From Anaeramoeba flamelloides (Eukaryota > Metamonada > Anaeramoebidae): 64,000 nucleotides of DNA. Below the pieces are notes generated by a model. That model made no database searches. It saw only the letters and a list, made by a program, of their open reading frames with translations, and was not told the origin of the DNA. Positions 42,296-52,657 of this stretch are shown here, piece after piece (the first letter of the stretch is position 1; each line of letters starts with the position of its first letter). Location of the stretch: assembly GCA_027625915.1 (NCBI GenBank), contig JANTQA010000023.1, forward strand, positions 5,022,001-5,086,000. The letters run 5' to 3'. The position numbers were made by a program, and so were the translations under genes.

Positions 42296-43156
42296 ATGTC
42301 TAGTAATAAGATCTCTGAACTGAGTAAATTCATTGATCTTGATGACTCAGACGATTTTTCCTTTGAAGATTCAAATATTCTCTCTCCAACTCAAAATTTG
42401 CAAGCACAACTCACAACAACTTCAAATTCAACAACACAAAGCCTTGATCAGATCAGTGGCAGTGGGAGTGATTGGGACGAAGACTTTAATTTTGGATCTG
42501 ATGAAGATTCTTCAAATTTAAGTTTTCCAGAGACACCAACACCGAAAAAAACCAACAAAGTGAAAAATACAAACTTTAATTCACTTCAAGAAAACCAGAA
42601 AAATAAAAAGGGATTTTTTGAAGAGAAAGAAAATGAAGAAGAAAATGAAGAAGAAGAGGAGGAAAATTGGGATAAAGAATTTGAAGACAAAGAAGGGGCG
42701 CTACTAACACCAAAGCCAAAGTTAGCACAAATGTTTCGTGGTTTGTTGGACGAAAGCGAATCTGAAGAAGATCCCGATAGCGAAGAATTTATTCCTGAGG
42801 AATATTTAATTGAGCCTAATGAATGCAACAAAGAATTATTGAAAAACAAAAACAAACAAATTTTGTCTTCTTCTTCGCAATTTATCAGCCAAGGCATTCA
42901 GGAGATGGACAAGAACATTTTTTTAGTGTGGCTGGGATCACTAATATCACAACACACTACAGGATGGAAAACTTCAATGTCACAATTGTCAAACCAAAAA
43001 AAGTTACAATACTCAATCAGCCAGGTGAGAATAGTATGTGCTTCTTTTGTTTTTGTTCATTTTAAATTTATTCCCTTTATTTTTTTATTTTTTTTTTATC
43101 AGCCTAATTTTGGAAAAAGAAAAACAATAAGAAAACCAAAAGACAGAATAATTTGA
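42296..43156 (+). CDS. acidic protein with WDEDF/WDKEF motifs, two exons
   Basis: Exons 42296-43024 and 43103-43156 give 260 residues. The intron (78 nt) has donor CAG/GTGAGA and a strong pyrimidine-rich acceptor TTATCAG. It contains no in-frame stop and is a multiple of three, so retaining it would add 26 residues. The N-terminal 180 residues are Asp/Glu/Ser-rich with DWDEDFNFGSDEDS and NWDKEFED blocks, then LAQMFRGLLDESESEEDPDS. Tandem WD-E-DF acidic motifs occur in various scaffold and septation-type proteins, but I do not recognise this one. After residue 200 a second frame also looks coding (HYRMENFNVTIVKPKKVTIL), so the true C-terminus is uncertain. A second possible acceptor (GGAAAAAG at 43119) gives a different tail in phase 0. 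Confidence 0.65.
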   Translation: MSSNKISELSKFIDLDDSDDFSFEDSNILSPTQNLQAQLTTTSNSTTQSLDQISGSGSDWDEDFNFGSDEDSSNLSFPETPTPKKTNKVKNTNFNSLQENQKNKKGFFEEKENEEENEEEEEENWDKEFEDKEGALLTPKPKLAQMFRGLLDESESEEDPDSEEFIPEEYLIEPNECNKELLKNKNKQILSSSSQFISQGIQEMDKNIFLVWLGSLISQHTTGWKTSMSQLSNQKKLQYSISQVRIVCASFVFVHFKFIPFIFLFFFYQPNFGKRKTIRKPKDRII

Positions 43157-43772
43157 AAATTAAAGACCAGTCATTCTTTAAAGGAAACAAAACACTCAGA
43201 GTCTAGATTAATTTTTCGATTTTAAAAAATCAACCAAAACTTCATAAATCAAATACAGACACACCCACATTCTTGGTCTGCTAAATTCAAACAAATATAA
43301 AAAAAAGTAAAAATATTTTCAGTTCAATTTTTAGAAATCTTGAACCCAAACTCGATTTTCAAAAGATTCATTGCAAATAACGTTTAAAAAATAAACTTTT
43401 TTACAATGTCTATTTGGATTTAAACCAAAAAAAAATCTTTAATCAAAGCAAGTTAAAAAAATTGAAAAATGGAAATTGAACTAACTTTCAAATTCAAAAA
43501 CCAAGAAATTTCATATTTTTGAATTTTTACTAATATTTCGAATTGATTAAAAAAATGGAATTTACATAAAGTCTTTTTCGAACAAAAAGGCACACCTCTC
43601 AAATCATCAATACTATCGATTCTGATTGTTAATAAGATAATTACTTATTGGTGATTTTCATTTTAATTATTCATTTTTTGTTTTTTTATTTATGAATATT
43701 GATCAGTTGGAAAATGAAAAAACAAGATAAGAAGAAACCAAATTGGAAATAATCTGACAGTATAAAAATTGA

Positions 43773-43988
43773 AACAGTTTAAGTTTAATTTTGAATGAGC
43801 TAGAAATAGGAATTAAGAAAGATCCATTATTGGATTGATGTGTGGAACAAAGAAAAAAGAAAATAAAGACAAAAACAATCCCAACAAAATACCCAAATGG
43901 ATTGTGGCTTTAGATTGAAAATAAGACTTTAAAGGAAAAAAGTTTGACTTGTAAAGAGTTATCCAAAAAAATGAAAAGTAACTTTTAA
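43773..43988 (+). pseudogene. decayed coding fragment, possibly transposase N-terminal helix-turn-helix
   Basis: One frame stays coding-like through two internal stops (TGA at 43836-43838, TAG at 43914-43916): LNELEIGIKKDPLLD, then KTIPTKYPNGLWL, then ENKTLKEKSLTCKELSKKMK. The last stretch resembles the 'K-x-x-x-LT-x-x-EL-x-x-x-L' second helix-turn-helix region of Tc1/mariner transposases. That link is weak and made by eye. No DDE motif follows. Confidence 0.3.
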
Positions 43989-44335
43989 TCAATTCACCTT
44001 GTTCAACGATTTTTATTGATTTTATAATTTTTTTTCCCCTGCAATTTACAAAACGAGATTTCTCATTTCAAATAAAAGGGCACATCAATTTTTAAAATAT
44101 TTAATTTTAATTTTTATTGTTTTGTTTTAACGAGTTTTAAAGATCCAGTTGAGTATTGTTTATGTTTTAAAGAGTTACTTATCTTTTAGAATGATACTAC
44201 AATTAATTTGATTCAATTATGAATAATTCTTGAAATTTTCTATGCCCTTTTATTTGAAAAAGAGTTTAGTTATTGAAATTTTCAGGTTTTAGGTTTGAAA
44301 GTAAAAATTTGAAAACATTTTTTTGAATTTATCAG

Positions 44336-44603
44336 TATTATAAATTTTCTTCAAAGCATAACCCAACAAAAATGTGACTTTCACATTGGCCGAATAACAA
44401 AATTTAATTTAAATACAACTGGAATGTTCAACAAGCGGAATCTATTTAATATAAGCATTTTGATATTAAAGAGCTTTTTAATAAATGATCAAAATGAAAT
44501 GAAATATTTTATCCAATCTGGAATCACAGAAACAGACAGGAACAATCTCTACAGAACATCACGTTGGGGAAAAATAACAATAATAAAGAATTTGAAAGAT
44601 TAA
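44336..44603 (+). CDS. probable terminal exon of an unrecognised gene
   Basis: After an AG at 44334-44335 (TTTATCAG) the frame reads INFLQSITQQKCDFHIGRIT, then NISILILKSFLINDQNEMKY, and ends RTSRWGKITIIKNLKD before TAA. The residue mix, with Cys, His, Trp and well-spaced charged residues, looks like real protein over about 88 codons, and no other strand or frame does. I do not recognise the family. It could be the last exon of the acidic-protein gene to the left or of a separate gene; no connecting exon was found. Confidence 0.4.
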
Positions 44604-45538
44604 AATAAGATATTTCCAAAAAAGTGGGGAATTTTTTTTTACATTTCATAAAAAATAATCTTTTTTAGTGATGGTAATCATTAACCAACTATACTAAATT
44701 AAGTTTAATATTGATACCGATTGAACCAACCACTTATGTATTTATTTCAAAATATGTTATTTTAAAATATTTCCAAAAAATGAAAAAAAAAATAGCACTT
44801 TTTTTCTGAAAACAAGGCACAACCAATTTCAATAAAAAACTGGAAATATGGAAAGGGAACAAATGATTTTTTAAACACGAAAACGCAGTTATATGTTTTT
44901 AATTATATTGTAAATTTTGTTAGGATTATACAAGTTATGAAAATGATTTTTTGGATCAAAAAGAAAATAATGAACACCAATTTTCACCCCTAAAAAAATA
45001 TCAGATAAAATCGAGATCAGAAATTTTAATATATTTTATTTATGCAATACAATACTAACAAACAAATTGAATTATTATCAAGAATCTATAGATGGTGGTT
45101 AATGGTTTTATATATTTAAATCCTTTTTTGAAGAATTTGTTACATAAATATATTTTTAAAATAAATTTGCCCCACTTTCTTGGAAATAGTTTATAATGAT
45201 CCTTAACATAAATTCAAGCTATTAAATGATCAATCCTTTCGTGTTCATTATGGATCGGTTCAAATTTTTTAAAGCAGCTATAAATAATCAAAAAAAAAAA
45301 AAAAAATTGAATTTCACAAAGAAAAAATTGTCTTTTTCTTCAAGAAACAAATTAATTTTCATAAAACAAATAATAAGATATTTACTCTTTATATTCCAAT
45401 GTTCTTTTTCTTATTTTTTAATCTAATAATTTCCAATTGTAAATCAAATTTATTAATATTCGATCTATTTATTAATAGTGGACTCAGGAATGGAGTTTAT
45501 ACTTTTTGGAGCATTTAACCGCGTTTAAATATAATCAA

Positions 45539-48500
45539 ATGAATTCTTATTTAAAAAAATATACTGATCATTATTTCACTGAAATAAATAATTTTTTAAT
45601 TGAAATCAATAAAGACAATATCAGAGAAAGGTTTGAACAATTTGAGCTTGATGAAATTGAAAGAATGTTTGAAATATCTTTGGATATTTTCAAATTTTAT
45701 AACCCACTTCAAGGGATGGAAAACGTTTATAGATATGCAGACATATTAAAAAAATTATGCCCACATAATTTCTTGAAAGTTGATTTAATATGCTTGGAAC
45801 ATTTAATTGAAAATTGCCAAAAATTTGATGCAACAATAATTTTAAAAATTTTAAAGGAATTTTTAAGAATTTATCAATCTGTAGGTGGAGTTTTTCAAGG
45901 GAAAAAATTCAATGATTTAACTGATGAGAAATCTCTTTCGAATTATTATATTTGCTTAATGGTTTTAACTGATTTGGAACTACATAATTTGGGGTTTAAT
46001 TTATTAACAATTAACAATAAAGATAATAAAAAAAAATTAACAATATTTGATTTATATCAGGATAATTGGGTAGATCTAGAAAATAATTTTACCTATGATA
46101 AGAACAAGAACAAAAAAAAACAAAAAAATAAAAAAAACACTAATAATAATAATGTTGATTATGATAATGATGATAATGATGAAGATGAAGATGATGAAGA
46201 AGAAGAAGAAGAAGATGATGATGATGAAAAAAAAGAAAATGATTTTGATGAAAAAAAATTAAAAACTATGATTAGATCCATTTCTAGTATGATGGATTTA
46301 TCTATTTTTCGAGATGAATTTTTTCGAGTTGAACTCATAAAAAAATTATATCAAATAATACCAAATCAAAAAAAATATTTTTCAATTAAAGCAAAAACAG
46401 CATTTTTATTAGGATATTATCATCATGAAATAATGAAAGAAAATAATCAAGGGGAAAATTATTTATATGAATGCTTATATTTATTAGATTTATCTGGAAA
46501 AAAATACCATCAGGATCAAAAAATATCTGTACCAATTATTTCAAATTTATCTATTATGGCCTTTTTAGAATATGCAGAAGTATTAAGTATCAACAAAAAA
46601 TATAAATATTCTATTATTTGTTATGAGTCTGTGGTCAAAATCAATGAATTAATGAAATTAAAAACGCATCATAGTATTTTTCGAAAGCTGGCAGAAACAT
46701 GCCAAAAAAATTTAGAATATTTAAAATCTTTAAATTATTATTTAATAATCTTGGAAGAATTTAAAAAAAATAAAAAGAATAATGAAATAATTTATGTTTC
46801 TGAAGTAATTTCCTCAATTTTTCTTGAAAGGGGTGAATTTATTGCAGCAGAGGAATATTTAAAGCAAGCTGCGCTATTTATAGATTTAATTAATAGAGAT
46901 TCTAATCTATCTAATACCTTTAAAAAAAATGAAAGAATAAATTCAAATAATAATCAAAAAAATAATCTAAGATTAAGTTCTAGATATATAAATTGCCAAT
47001 TAAAAATCGTTAAAGTTTATTTGAAAGGTGTCAATATCGAAAGAGCAATTATATTATTGAATGATTTATTAGACACGAGATTGAGCAATAGACAAAGAGT
47101 GCAATTTTTAGAATTGTTGATACAGGCTTATTTGAAAAAACGATGGTTAAAAGAATCGATGGAAGAATTAATAAATTTGGAAAAATTATTAACGATTATT
47201 CAAAATAATTCGAATAATAAAAAAAAAATTGATAGCAACGTCAATAATAATAGTAACACCAATAATAGTGGTAACAATTTAAAAGAAAAGTATTTCAACC
47301 TCTCAAAAAATTTAAGTTTTATTGAATTAAATTGTAAAATTTGTTATCATTCTGGGCAAATTGGTGACGCTCTATATTGGGCGAATTGCCTTTTAGATTT
47401 AATACATGAAGACAATGTGGGATCTAAAGGAAGATATTTGTATTTGAAAGCAAAATGCTTACAAAGGCTATGCAATCCAAAGACTTTACACAAATTCCCA
47501 TTGATCATTCGATTAAGTTTTGATCCAAATAAGGAAACTCGTTTTGGAAATCCAATTCCATTGCCAAAGTATAACATAAGAACATTTTCCAGTATTGGGG
47601 ATTTAGTTAACGAAACAATTGAGTTATGCCTGGAATCATCAAATTATTTTGAAAAGGCTGGTAATAAGTATAAAAAAAATAAAGTTTTAACTTCATTGGT
47701 TGAAACCTTATTAGAATATCATTTCCCATTGGTCGCCCTATTAAATTACGATTTTAACGAAGTCGGCAGAATACCCAGATATGAATCCAGATTATTAAAT
47801 AATCATCAAAATGTTAATTCGCACCAAAAGGTGAATAAAAAATCAACCACGGATATTAATGATGGGTTTAATTTTACGCTAGATAATATTTATGAACATA
47901 TCGAAAATAATAACACTGAAAAAATCTTATCTTTAAATAAACTTGAAGAAATAACGGAATTGAATTTAGATTTAAATACAGAATATTTACACCCATTAAT
48001 TTTATTAAGAAATTATCTAAATTATTCTGAGGTATCTTTTTTATTGGGCAACAACAAAAGATCAAAATTATATTTTGAGCAATGTAAAAACTATTTTTGG
48101 AAAATGTTTATGTCTGGTGGTAAATGTTTATTGAATGAAAAAATACATTGCTCCTTTTTAGAAAAGCTATCGTTAATATTAAAAAGATTAGTTAGATTAT
48201 TGTTTTCCTTTGAAACAGATTATATTAATAAAAACTTAATCGTTATCGAAGGATTTCTTTCATTTGAAAATTTAATTGATTTGAGTAGAAGTGTTAGAAT
48301 TGATTCAATCGAAGCAATTTTTGGTGAAAATTCCGAATCAAAAAAATCGTTAGAAAAAAGGAAAAAAAGAAAAAAACAACATTTAACAAAGATCCAACAA
48401 AATTCAAAAAAGTCTAGAAGAAGAAGAAATTCCTTATCTTCCTCTTCTTCTAATTTTACAAAATTGTCAATACGAAAGGCATCGTCATCTAAAAAAAACA

Positions 48501-51391
48501 CACATTTAAAGATGGCGAAGAAGCCTTCTATTGATCTTCAATATGAAAAAAATAAAATCATCCATGAAAAAAATAAATTCAAAATACAAAAAAGGTTTAG
48601 AAGTAATAGCACACATAAAAAAAAAACTAAATATCCATCTGGACTAAAATCTAAATTTGCGAATAAAGCCATTATTAATCAACAACAACTAAATGGTACT
48701 AGTGAGGGTGGTAGTGGGAATAGTCAGATTTTAAATTTTAATATTGATCCCAATTCAATAAAAATTACTAAAAATAAAAAAGATTTATGGAGAAAGAGTA
48801 TCCGGGATCTGGAAACCAGCCAATTAAATAATGAGAACAATAATGATAATGAAAATAATACTACTGGTAATAATAATGATAATAACAATAATGATAACGA
48901 GAATGGTAATTACCAAAATCAAAATGAAAAAAAGGAAAATGAATATGTATTAAATTCAAAATTGAAACAGCAATCATTATGTGAAAAGGTTTGGTCAATA
49001 TTATACAGAATTAATTTGAATTTTAAAGAAGAGAACTTTTTAAAAAATTTAAAGGAAATTAGAAAAAATAATCAAAAATTAATTCTAAAATTATTTAAAC
49101 TTAATCAAGAATATTTGAATAAAAAAAAAATCACTCAGAATTTTTTTGAAAAAAATCGATCTACCTCAATGTTTTCAAAAAAGTTATCAATAGATTTTAA
49201 TAAAAATCTTGAAATTGAACACCCTGCTTTATATGGTAAAAATTTATTGAAATTCCAACCACAATTAAAAAAATTAATTTATATATTACTAATTCAAGAC
49301 CTAATTATTTTGTACTCGCCTGTCAAAGAAAGAAAGAAAATTTTTTCAATGGGTGGCGTAAGATTAACTGAAATTATTAAAAAAAAGGGGTTGAACAAAT
49401 TGCAAAAAAATAAAAACACTTCGATATTGTTTTCACCGACTTCCTATAACGATCTTGAAAATTATTTTACCTTATTAAATGACCATAATAAGAACATGAA
49501 AAGCATTAATCATACGAATGACAATGATCGCACTGTTGTTGATGGAAGCAATAATAATGAAACATTTAAAAATATTTCTTTAAATCTATTTGAATATTCC
49601 GAGTCACATAATATTGAAATTAATACAAAGGAATTAATGACCAAAGGTCAATTTCAATTTATTGGAATAATTAAAAAACATAGTTATTTGTCGCTTTCAG
49701 AAATGAAATTGTTACAATCCATAATTAATCAGCATCAAGGGAATGAAAATGAAAATAATGCCTCAATAGATTTTCAAAATATTTTCTTTTCGAAAAATAC
49801 ATTTAAATTTCCTCAATCGTTTTTTAATAAATCTCAAAAAAAAAATCAAAATGAAAAAAATGGGCAAGGTGAAGATGAAGTTGAAGATGAAGTTGAAGTT
49901 GAAGATGAGGGCGGTGATGTGGATAATGGCGATGATCGAGAAAAGGAAGTGGGGAAAATAGAAAGTGGAGGAAAAAAGGGATCAGAATTACCACCAAAGT
50001 TACCACCAAAGTTATCATCAGAAAAAAAACAACAAATACTATCACGGATTAAACCAAAATTGCCCCCTAGATCACCAAATAAACCAACTCCAAATTCTTC
50101 AACTATTCATTTATTCTTGCAAGATTCGAAGAAATTGCCGCCTAAATTGCCACCTAAATTGTCACCTAGATTGCCACCTAAAAAGTCCCTACTTCATTCC
50201 CCGCCAAAATCCCCGCCAAAATCCCCGCCAAAATCCCCGCTTAAATTGCCACCTAAATCGCCACCTCAATTGCCACCTAAATTGCCAGAAAAACCTCCAC
50301 CCCAATTACCACCCAAGCCCCCACTTAAATCTCCTCCTAAATTACCTCCTAAATTATCGAAAGAAAAACAAACAGAAATTTTATTAAAATTGTCAAATAA
50401 ATCTAAGAACGATAATGAAAAAATTATTAATAAGAACAATCCAAAATTGGTAATTAATATACCAAACAATAATATTAAAAATGTTGATCAAAACAGCAGC
50501 AGCAGGAGGGGTGGTAGTGGTCGTAGTAGTAGTAGTAGAAGATCCATTCAAAAAAATATGGAAATAGCAAGCAAAAAAAACAAAAAAAAACTTCCAATCA
50601 TTTTAATAATGAGCAAATGGTTACAAATCTTTCCGTGGGAACAAATGTTTGACAACACAGTAATCCGATCCCAAGATCTATTGCACTCGATTTTTTTACC
50701 AAAGTCTAATACAAAATTAATGAAATTTAAAAAGAAATTTGAAAAAAAACGTGGATTCAAAAAGAAATTATTAAATTTAATTCCTTTAATCCCGAAATTT
50801 TTTGCAATGTATAGCCCCCCTGAAATTGCGCGCCAAGTTTCAGAACAAGAATTAACAAAAAAACGGATCATTTATTCTCAATTGAAATTTGAATTAAACC
50901 ATTCAAAAGATTTATACATTAGTGGACGAGAAATTCAAAATACACCTCCATTCCATACACCCTTAGTCAAGTTTGGCAAATTCCCCAATAAAAGCAAATA
51001 TAAATATTTTTCTTATATTGAAACACAATTGTTTTCCGAAAGTCCCCAGAGATTGTCATTCCTAATTCAAAAGATCTTGAAGATAAATGAATACCCTGTT
51101 CTGTTTTTATCATATTTGGATTTTTTAAAAATTTCTTATTCCATTTCTTATTTGTTATTTTCTAAATATAATTACAGTTTCCTGTTAGTCCAAGAAAGGC
51201 ACATGATACAAGTTGCAAAGTTTTTGAAAGACGAAATAAATTATTATATTAAAATCTGTAAAAAGGCTAAAATTTTTGGTGATCTCAGGGAATTTTTATT
51301 AAATACAATTACCAAAATTAGAAATGATCTTCACATTCCAATTTCTTTTTATTCACCTCCTTCTTCCAATATTAAAAATGCCATTAAATAA
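45539..51391 (+). CDS. 1950-residue TPR-type protein with Pro-Lys repeat and CHAT-like C-terminus
   Basis: A single uninterrupted frame. Helical TPR-like hairpins are visible at about residues 280-455 (SIMAFLEYAEVLSINKKYKY, IFLERGEFIAAEEYLKQAAL), 500-555 and 595-650 (CKICYHSGQIGDALYWANCL). Acidic Asn/Asp/Glu tracts lie near 200-235 and Asn-rich ones near 1110-1140. Between about 1480 and 1625 is a run of some 25 (L/S)PPK units with positive charge. The tail (about 1683-1950) starts LPIILIMSKWLQIFPWEQMF then VIRSQDLLHSIF, resembling the strand-and-'PWE...RS' opening of separase/CFAP46-type CHAT folds, but no His/Cys catalytic dyad is evident. A TPR scaffold with an inactive CHAT fold is my reading; a ciliary CFAP46-like role is only a possibility. 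The frame is open upstream to an AG at 45489 (EWSLYFLEHLTAFKYNQ), so a 5' exon may exist; 45539 is the first ATG. Confidence 0.85.
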   Translation: MNSYLKKYTDHYFTEINNFLIEINKDNIRERFEQFELDEIERMFEISLDIFKFYNPLQGMENVYRYADILKKLCPHNFLKVDLICLEHLIENCQKFDATIILKILKEFLRIYQSVGGVFQGKKFNDLTDEKSLSNYYICLMVLTDLELHNLGFNLLTINNKDNKKKLTIFDLYQDNWVDLENNFTYDKNKNKKKQKNKKNTNNNNVDYDNDDNDEDEDDEEEEEEDDDDEKKENDFDEKKLKTMIRSISSMMDLSIFRDEFFRVELIKKLYQIIPNQKKYFSIKAKTAFLLGYYHHEIMKENNQGENYLYECLYLLDLSGKKYHQDQKISVPIISNLSIMAFLEYAEVLSINKKYKYSIICYESVVKINELMKLKTHHSIFRKLAETCQKNLEYLKSLNYYLIILEEFKKNKKNNEIIYVSEVISSIFLERGEFIAAEEYLKQAALFIDLINRDSNLSNTFKKNERINSNNNQKNNLRLSSRYINCQLKIVKVYLKGVNIERAIILLNDLLDTRLSNRQRVQFLELLIQAYLKKRWLKESMEELINLEKLLTIIQNNSNNKKKIDSNVNNNSNTNNSGNNLKEKYFNLSKNLSFIELNCKICYHSGQIGDALYWANCLLDLIHEDNVGSKGRYLYLKAKCLQRLCNPKTLHKFPLIIRLSFDPNKETRFGNPIPLPKYNIRTFSSIGDLVNETIELCLESSNYFEKAGNKYKKNKVLTSLVETLLEYHFPLVALLNYDFNEVGRIPRYESRLLNNHQNVNSHQKVNKKSTTDINDGFNFTLDNIYEHIENNNTEKILSLNKLEEITELNLDLNTEYLHPLILLRNYLNYSEVSFLLGNNKRSKLYFEQCKNYFWKMFMSGGKCLLNEKIHCSFLEKLSLILKRLVRLLFSFETDYINKNLIVIEGFLSFENLIDLSRSVRIDSIEAIFGENSESKKSLEKRKKRKKQHLTKIQQNSKKSRRRRNSLSSSSSNFTKLSIRKASSSKKNTHLKMAKKPSIDLQYEKNKIIHEKNKFKIQKRFRSNSTHKKKTKYPSGLKSKFANKAIINQQQLNGTSEGGSGNSQILNFNIDPNSIKITKNKKDLWRKSIRDLETSQLNNENNNDNENNTTGNNNDNNNNDNENGNYQNQNEKKENEYVLNSKLKQQSLCEKVWSILYRINLNFKEENFLKNLKEIRKNNQKLILKLFKLNQEYLNKKKITQNFFEKNRSTSMFSKKLSIDFNKNLEIEHPALYGKNLLKFQPQLKKLIYILLIQDLIILYSPVKERKKIFSMGGVRLTEIIKKKGLNKLQKNKNTSILFSPTSYNDLENYFTLLNDHNKNMKSINHTNDNDRTVVDGSNNNETFKNISLNLFEYSESHNIEINTKELMTKGQFQFIGIIKKHSYLSLSEMKLLQSIINQHQGNENENNASIDFQNIFFSKNTFKFPQSFFNKSQKKNQNEKNGQGEDEVEDEVEVEDEGGDVDNGDDREKEVGKIESGGKKGSELPPKLPPKLSSEKKQQILSRIKPKLPPRSPNKPTPNSSTIHLFLQDSKKLPPKLPPKLSPRLPPKKSLLHSPPKSPPKSPPKSPLKLPPKSPPQLPPKLPEKPPPQLPPKPPLKSPPKLPPKLSKEKQTEILLKLSNKSKNDNEKIINKNNPKLVINIPNNNIKNVDQNSSSRRGGSGRSSSSRRSIQKNMEIASKKNKKKLPIILIMSKWLQIFPWEQMFDNTVIRSQDLLHSIFLPKSNTKLMKFKKKFEKKRGFKKKLLNLIPLIPKFFAMYSPPEIARQVSEQELTKKRIIYSQLKFELNHSKDLYISGREIQNTPPFHTPLVKFGKFPNKSKYKYFSYIETQLFSESPQRLSFLIQKILKINEYPVLFLSYLDFLKISYSISYLLFSKYNYSFLLVQERHMIQVAKFLKDEINYYIKICKKAKIFGDLREFLLNTITKIRNDLHIPISFYSPPSSNIKNAIK

Positions 51392-51649
51392 TTAATTGGT
51401 TGGTTGGTTGATTGTATTCTTTTTTAATTAATAATGAAAATTAAAAATATTTTTTTTTTTTTTTTTTTTATTTTTTTTTTTATAATTGCAAACATTATAC
51501 AAGTGGAAATATGATCTGTTTCTATTTTTGAAGTTTTTTTCTTAAAACTCTTTTTTTAGAGGCAATTATTTTTATCAACTAAACTCTAAAAAGAGAAAGA
51601 TCATATTTTCACTTATGTATGAATTTTTTATTTGAAAAAAGTATTTTTA

Positions 51650-52345
51650 AGGGCCGAGTCATTACGGTGAAATTTTTTTTTCTGAAATGGAAAAAAACTT
51701 TTTAGTATTTTTATGGAGGACCTAACACCAATCAAAAACCAACCAACCTATGATGTACTTTCGATCTCCAAAAATCAACAACTAAAAATGAGGACATTTT
51801 TAGAAAAAAGCGCCAAAGAGCGACACTCAATTTCCAATTAGAATGATTGTGAATTACTATTTTGAAAACAACAATGTCAGTTTTTAAGTGTCGCTCTTTG
51901 GCGCTTTTTGAGATCTCGGTGACTTTTTTTATCTTTTTTTTCTTTTTTCAAATGAGTTGTTTTTATTGAAAGAATATTGTATAATCCTTACTTGGTCAAA
52001 TTTAGAGAGTTACAAAATAACCACAAATCAGACTAAATCGAATTAAATTGATTGCGAAATACAAGAAAGCAATTTGTTTTAAATTAAAGAAATTTACCTT
52101 CTTTTGAAAAAGAAAATGAGAATTTTTTTTTTTAAATTTTGATTTTTTTTAAAATCGAGAATTCTTTTTAAACTTTATTATTCGTTGAATTTTTTGTCAA
52201 AGAGATCCAAGGATATTTTTTTTTGTTATTTGATTTTTGTCAACCAAAAGAAGGGCTATTTCACAATACCCTTTTTAGTCTCAAGTTATCTCTTGGGTAT
52301 GGTGCATTTTCACGGTAAATGACTAGACCCTTAAAGCTTTCTTTG
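51650..52345. repeat. repeat D copy 2, uninterrupted
   Basis: Matches 6085-6660 plus 7108-7300 but lacks the MITE found there. An internal inverted repeat is very clean here: AAAAGCGCCAAAGAGCGACA at 51807-51826 is answered by TGTCGCTCTTTGGCGCTTTT at 51898-51919. The flanks GATCTC and GAGATCTC extend the pairing. Confidence 0.75.
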
Positions 52346-52506
52346 TTTGATTCAAATCAATTCTTAATATATAAACTAAATTTCATAATAAATGGTCCAC
52401 CTTACATTTGAATAATGAATTGCTTTTGTATCGTTTTGAAGTTTTTCCTCTCACAATGAAAAGTTTACAAATAAATCATTTTTTCTCTTTTTTATTTTTT
52501 CAACAG

Positions 52507-52657
52507 TGTTTTGTTAAAATGGAAAATGAAAATAAAAAATTGGGAAGAAGTAACAGATGAATTAATAAAAAATTTGGTTTCAAATATGAAAAAGAGATTA
52601 GATTTAGTTATTCAAATGGAAGGAGAATCGATAAATGGGTTTTTTTTACTTTTTTAA
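52507..52657 (+). pseudogene. Tc1/mariner-type transposase C-terminal relic
   Basis: After TTTCAACAG the frame reads VLLKWKMKIKNWEEVTDELI, then KNLVSNMKKRLDLVIQMEGE to a TAA at 52655-52657. This matches the conserved end of Tc1-family transposases (a Trp-containing helix, then NLV-x-SM-x-x-R-x-x-x-VI-x-x-x-G). The catalytic DDE core is absent upstream, where repeat D lies instead. A truncated plain DNA-transposon relic; an AG before it raises the possibility of a former exon. Confidence 0.6.

Larger units (their letters stand above)
43157..45538. other. interval with coding-like fragments
   Basis: Apart from the two coding-like fragments listed separately (43773-43988 and 44336-44603), no gene was seen. 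The right end holds the upstream region of the giant TPR gene, where an AG at 45488-45489 could be an acceptor for an unseen 5' exon. Confidence 0.4.

Noticed and set aside
45226-45426. Plus-strand Lys-rich frame as the 5' exon of the TPR gene
   Set aside because: No GT donor in a fitting phase was identified and the composition is A-run driven.
48220-50871. Minus-strand frames opposite the giant TPR gene
   Set aside because: Antisense shadows produced by low-complexity Asn/Lys and Pro-Lys coding sequence.
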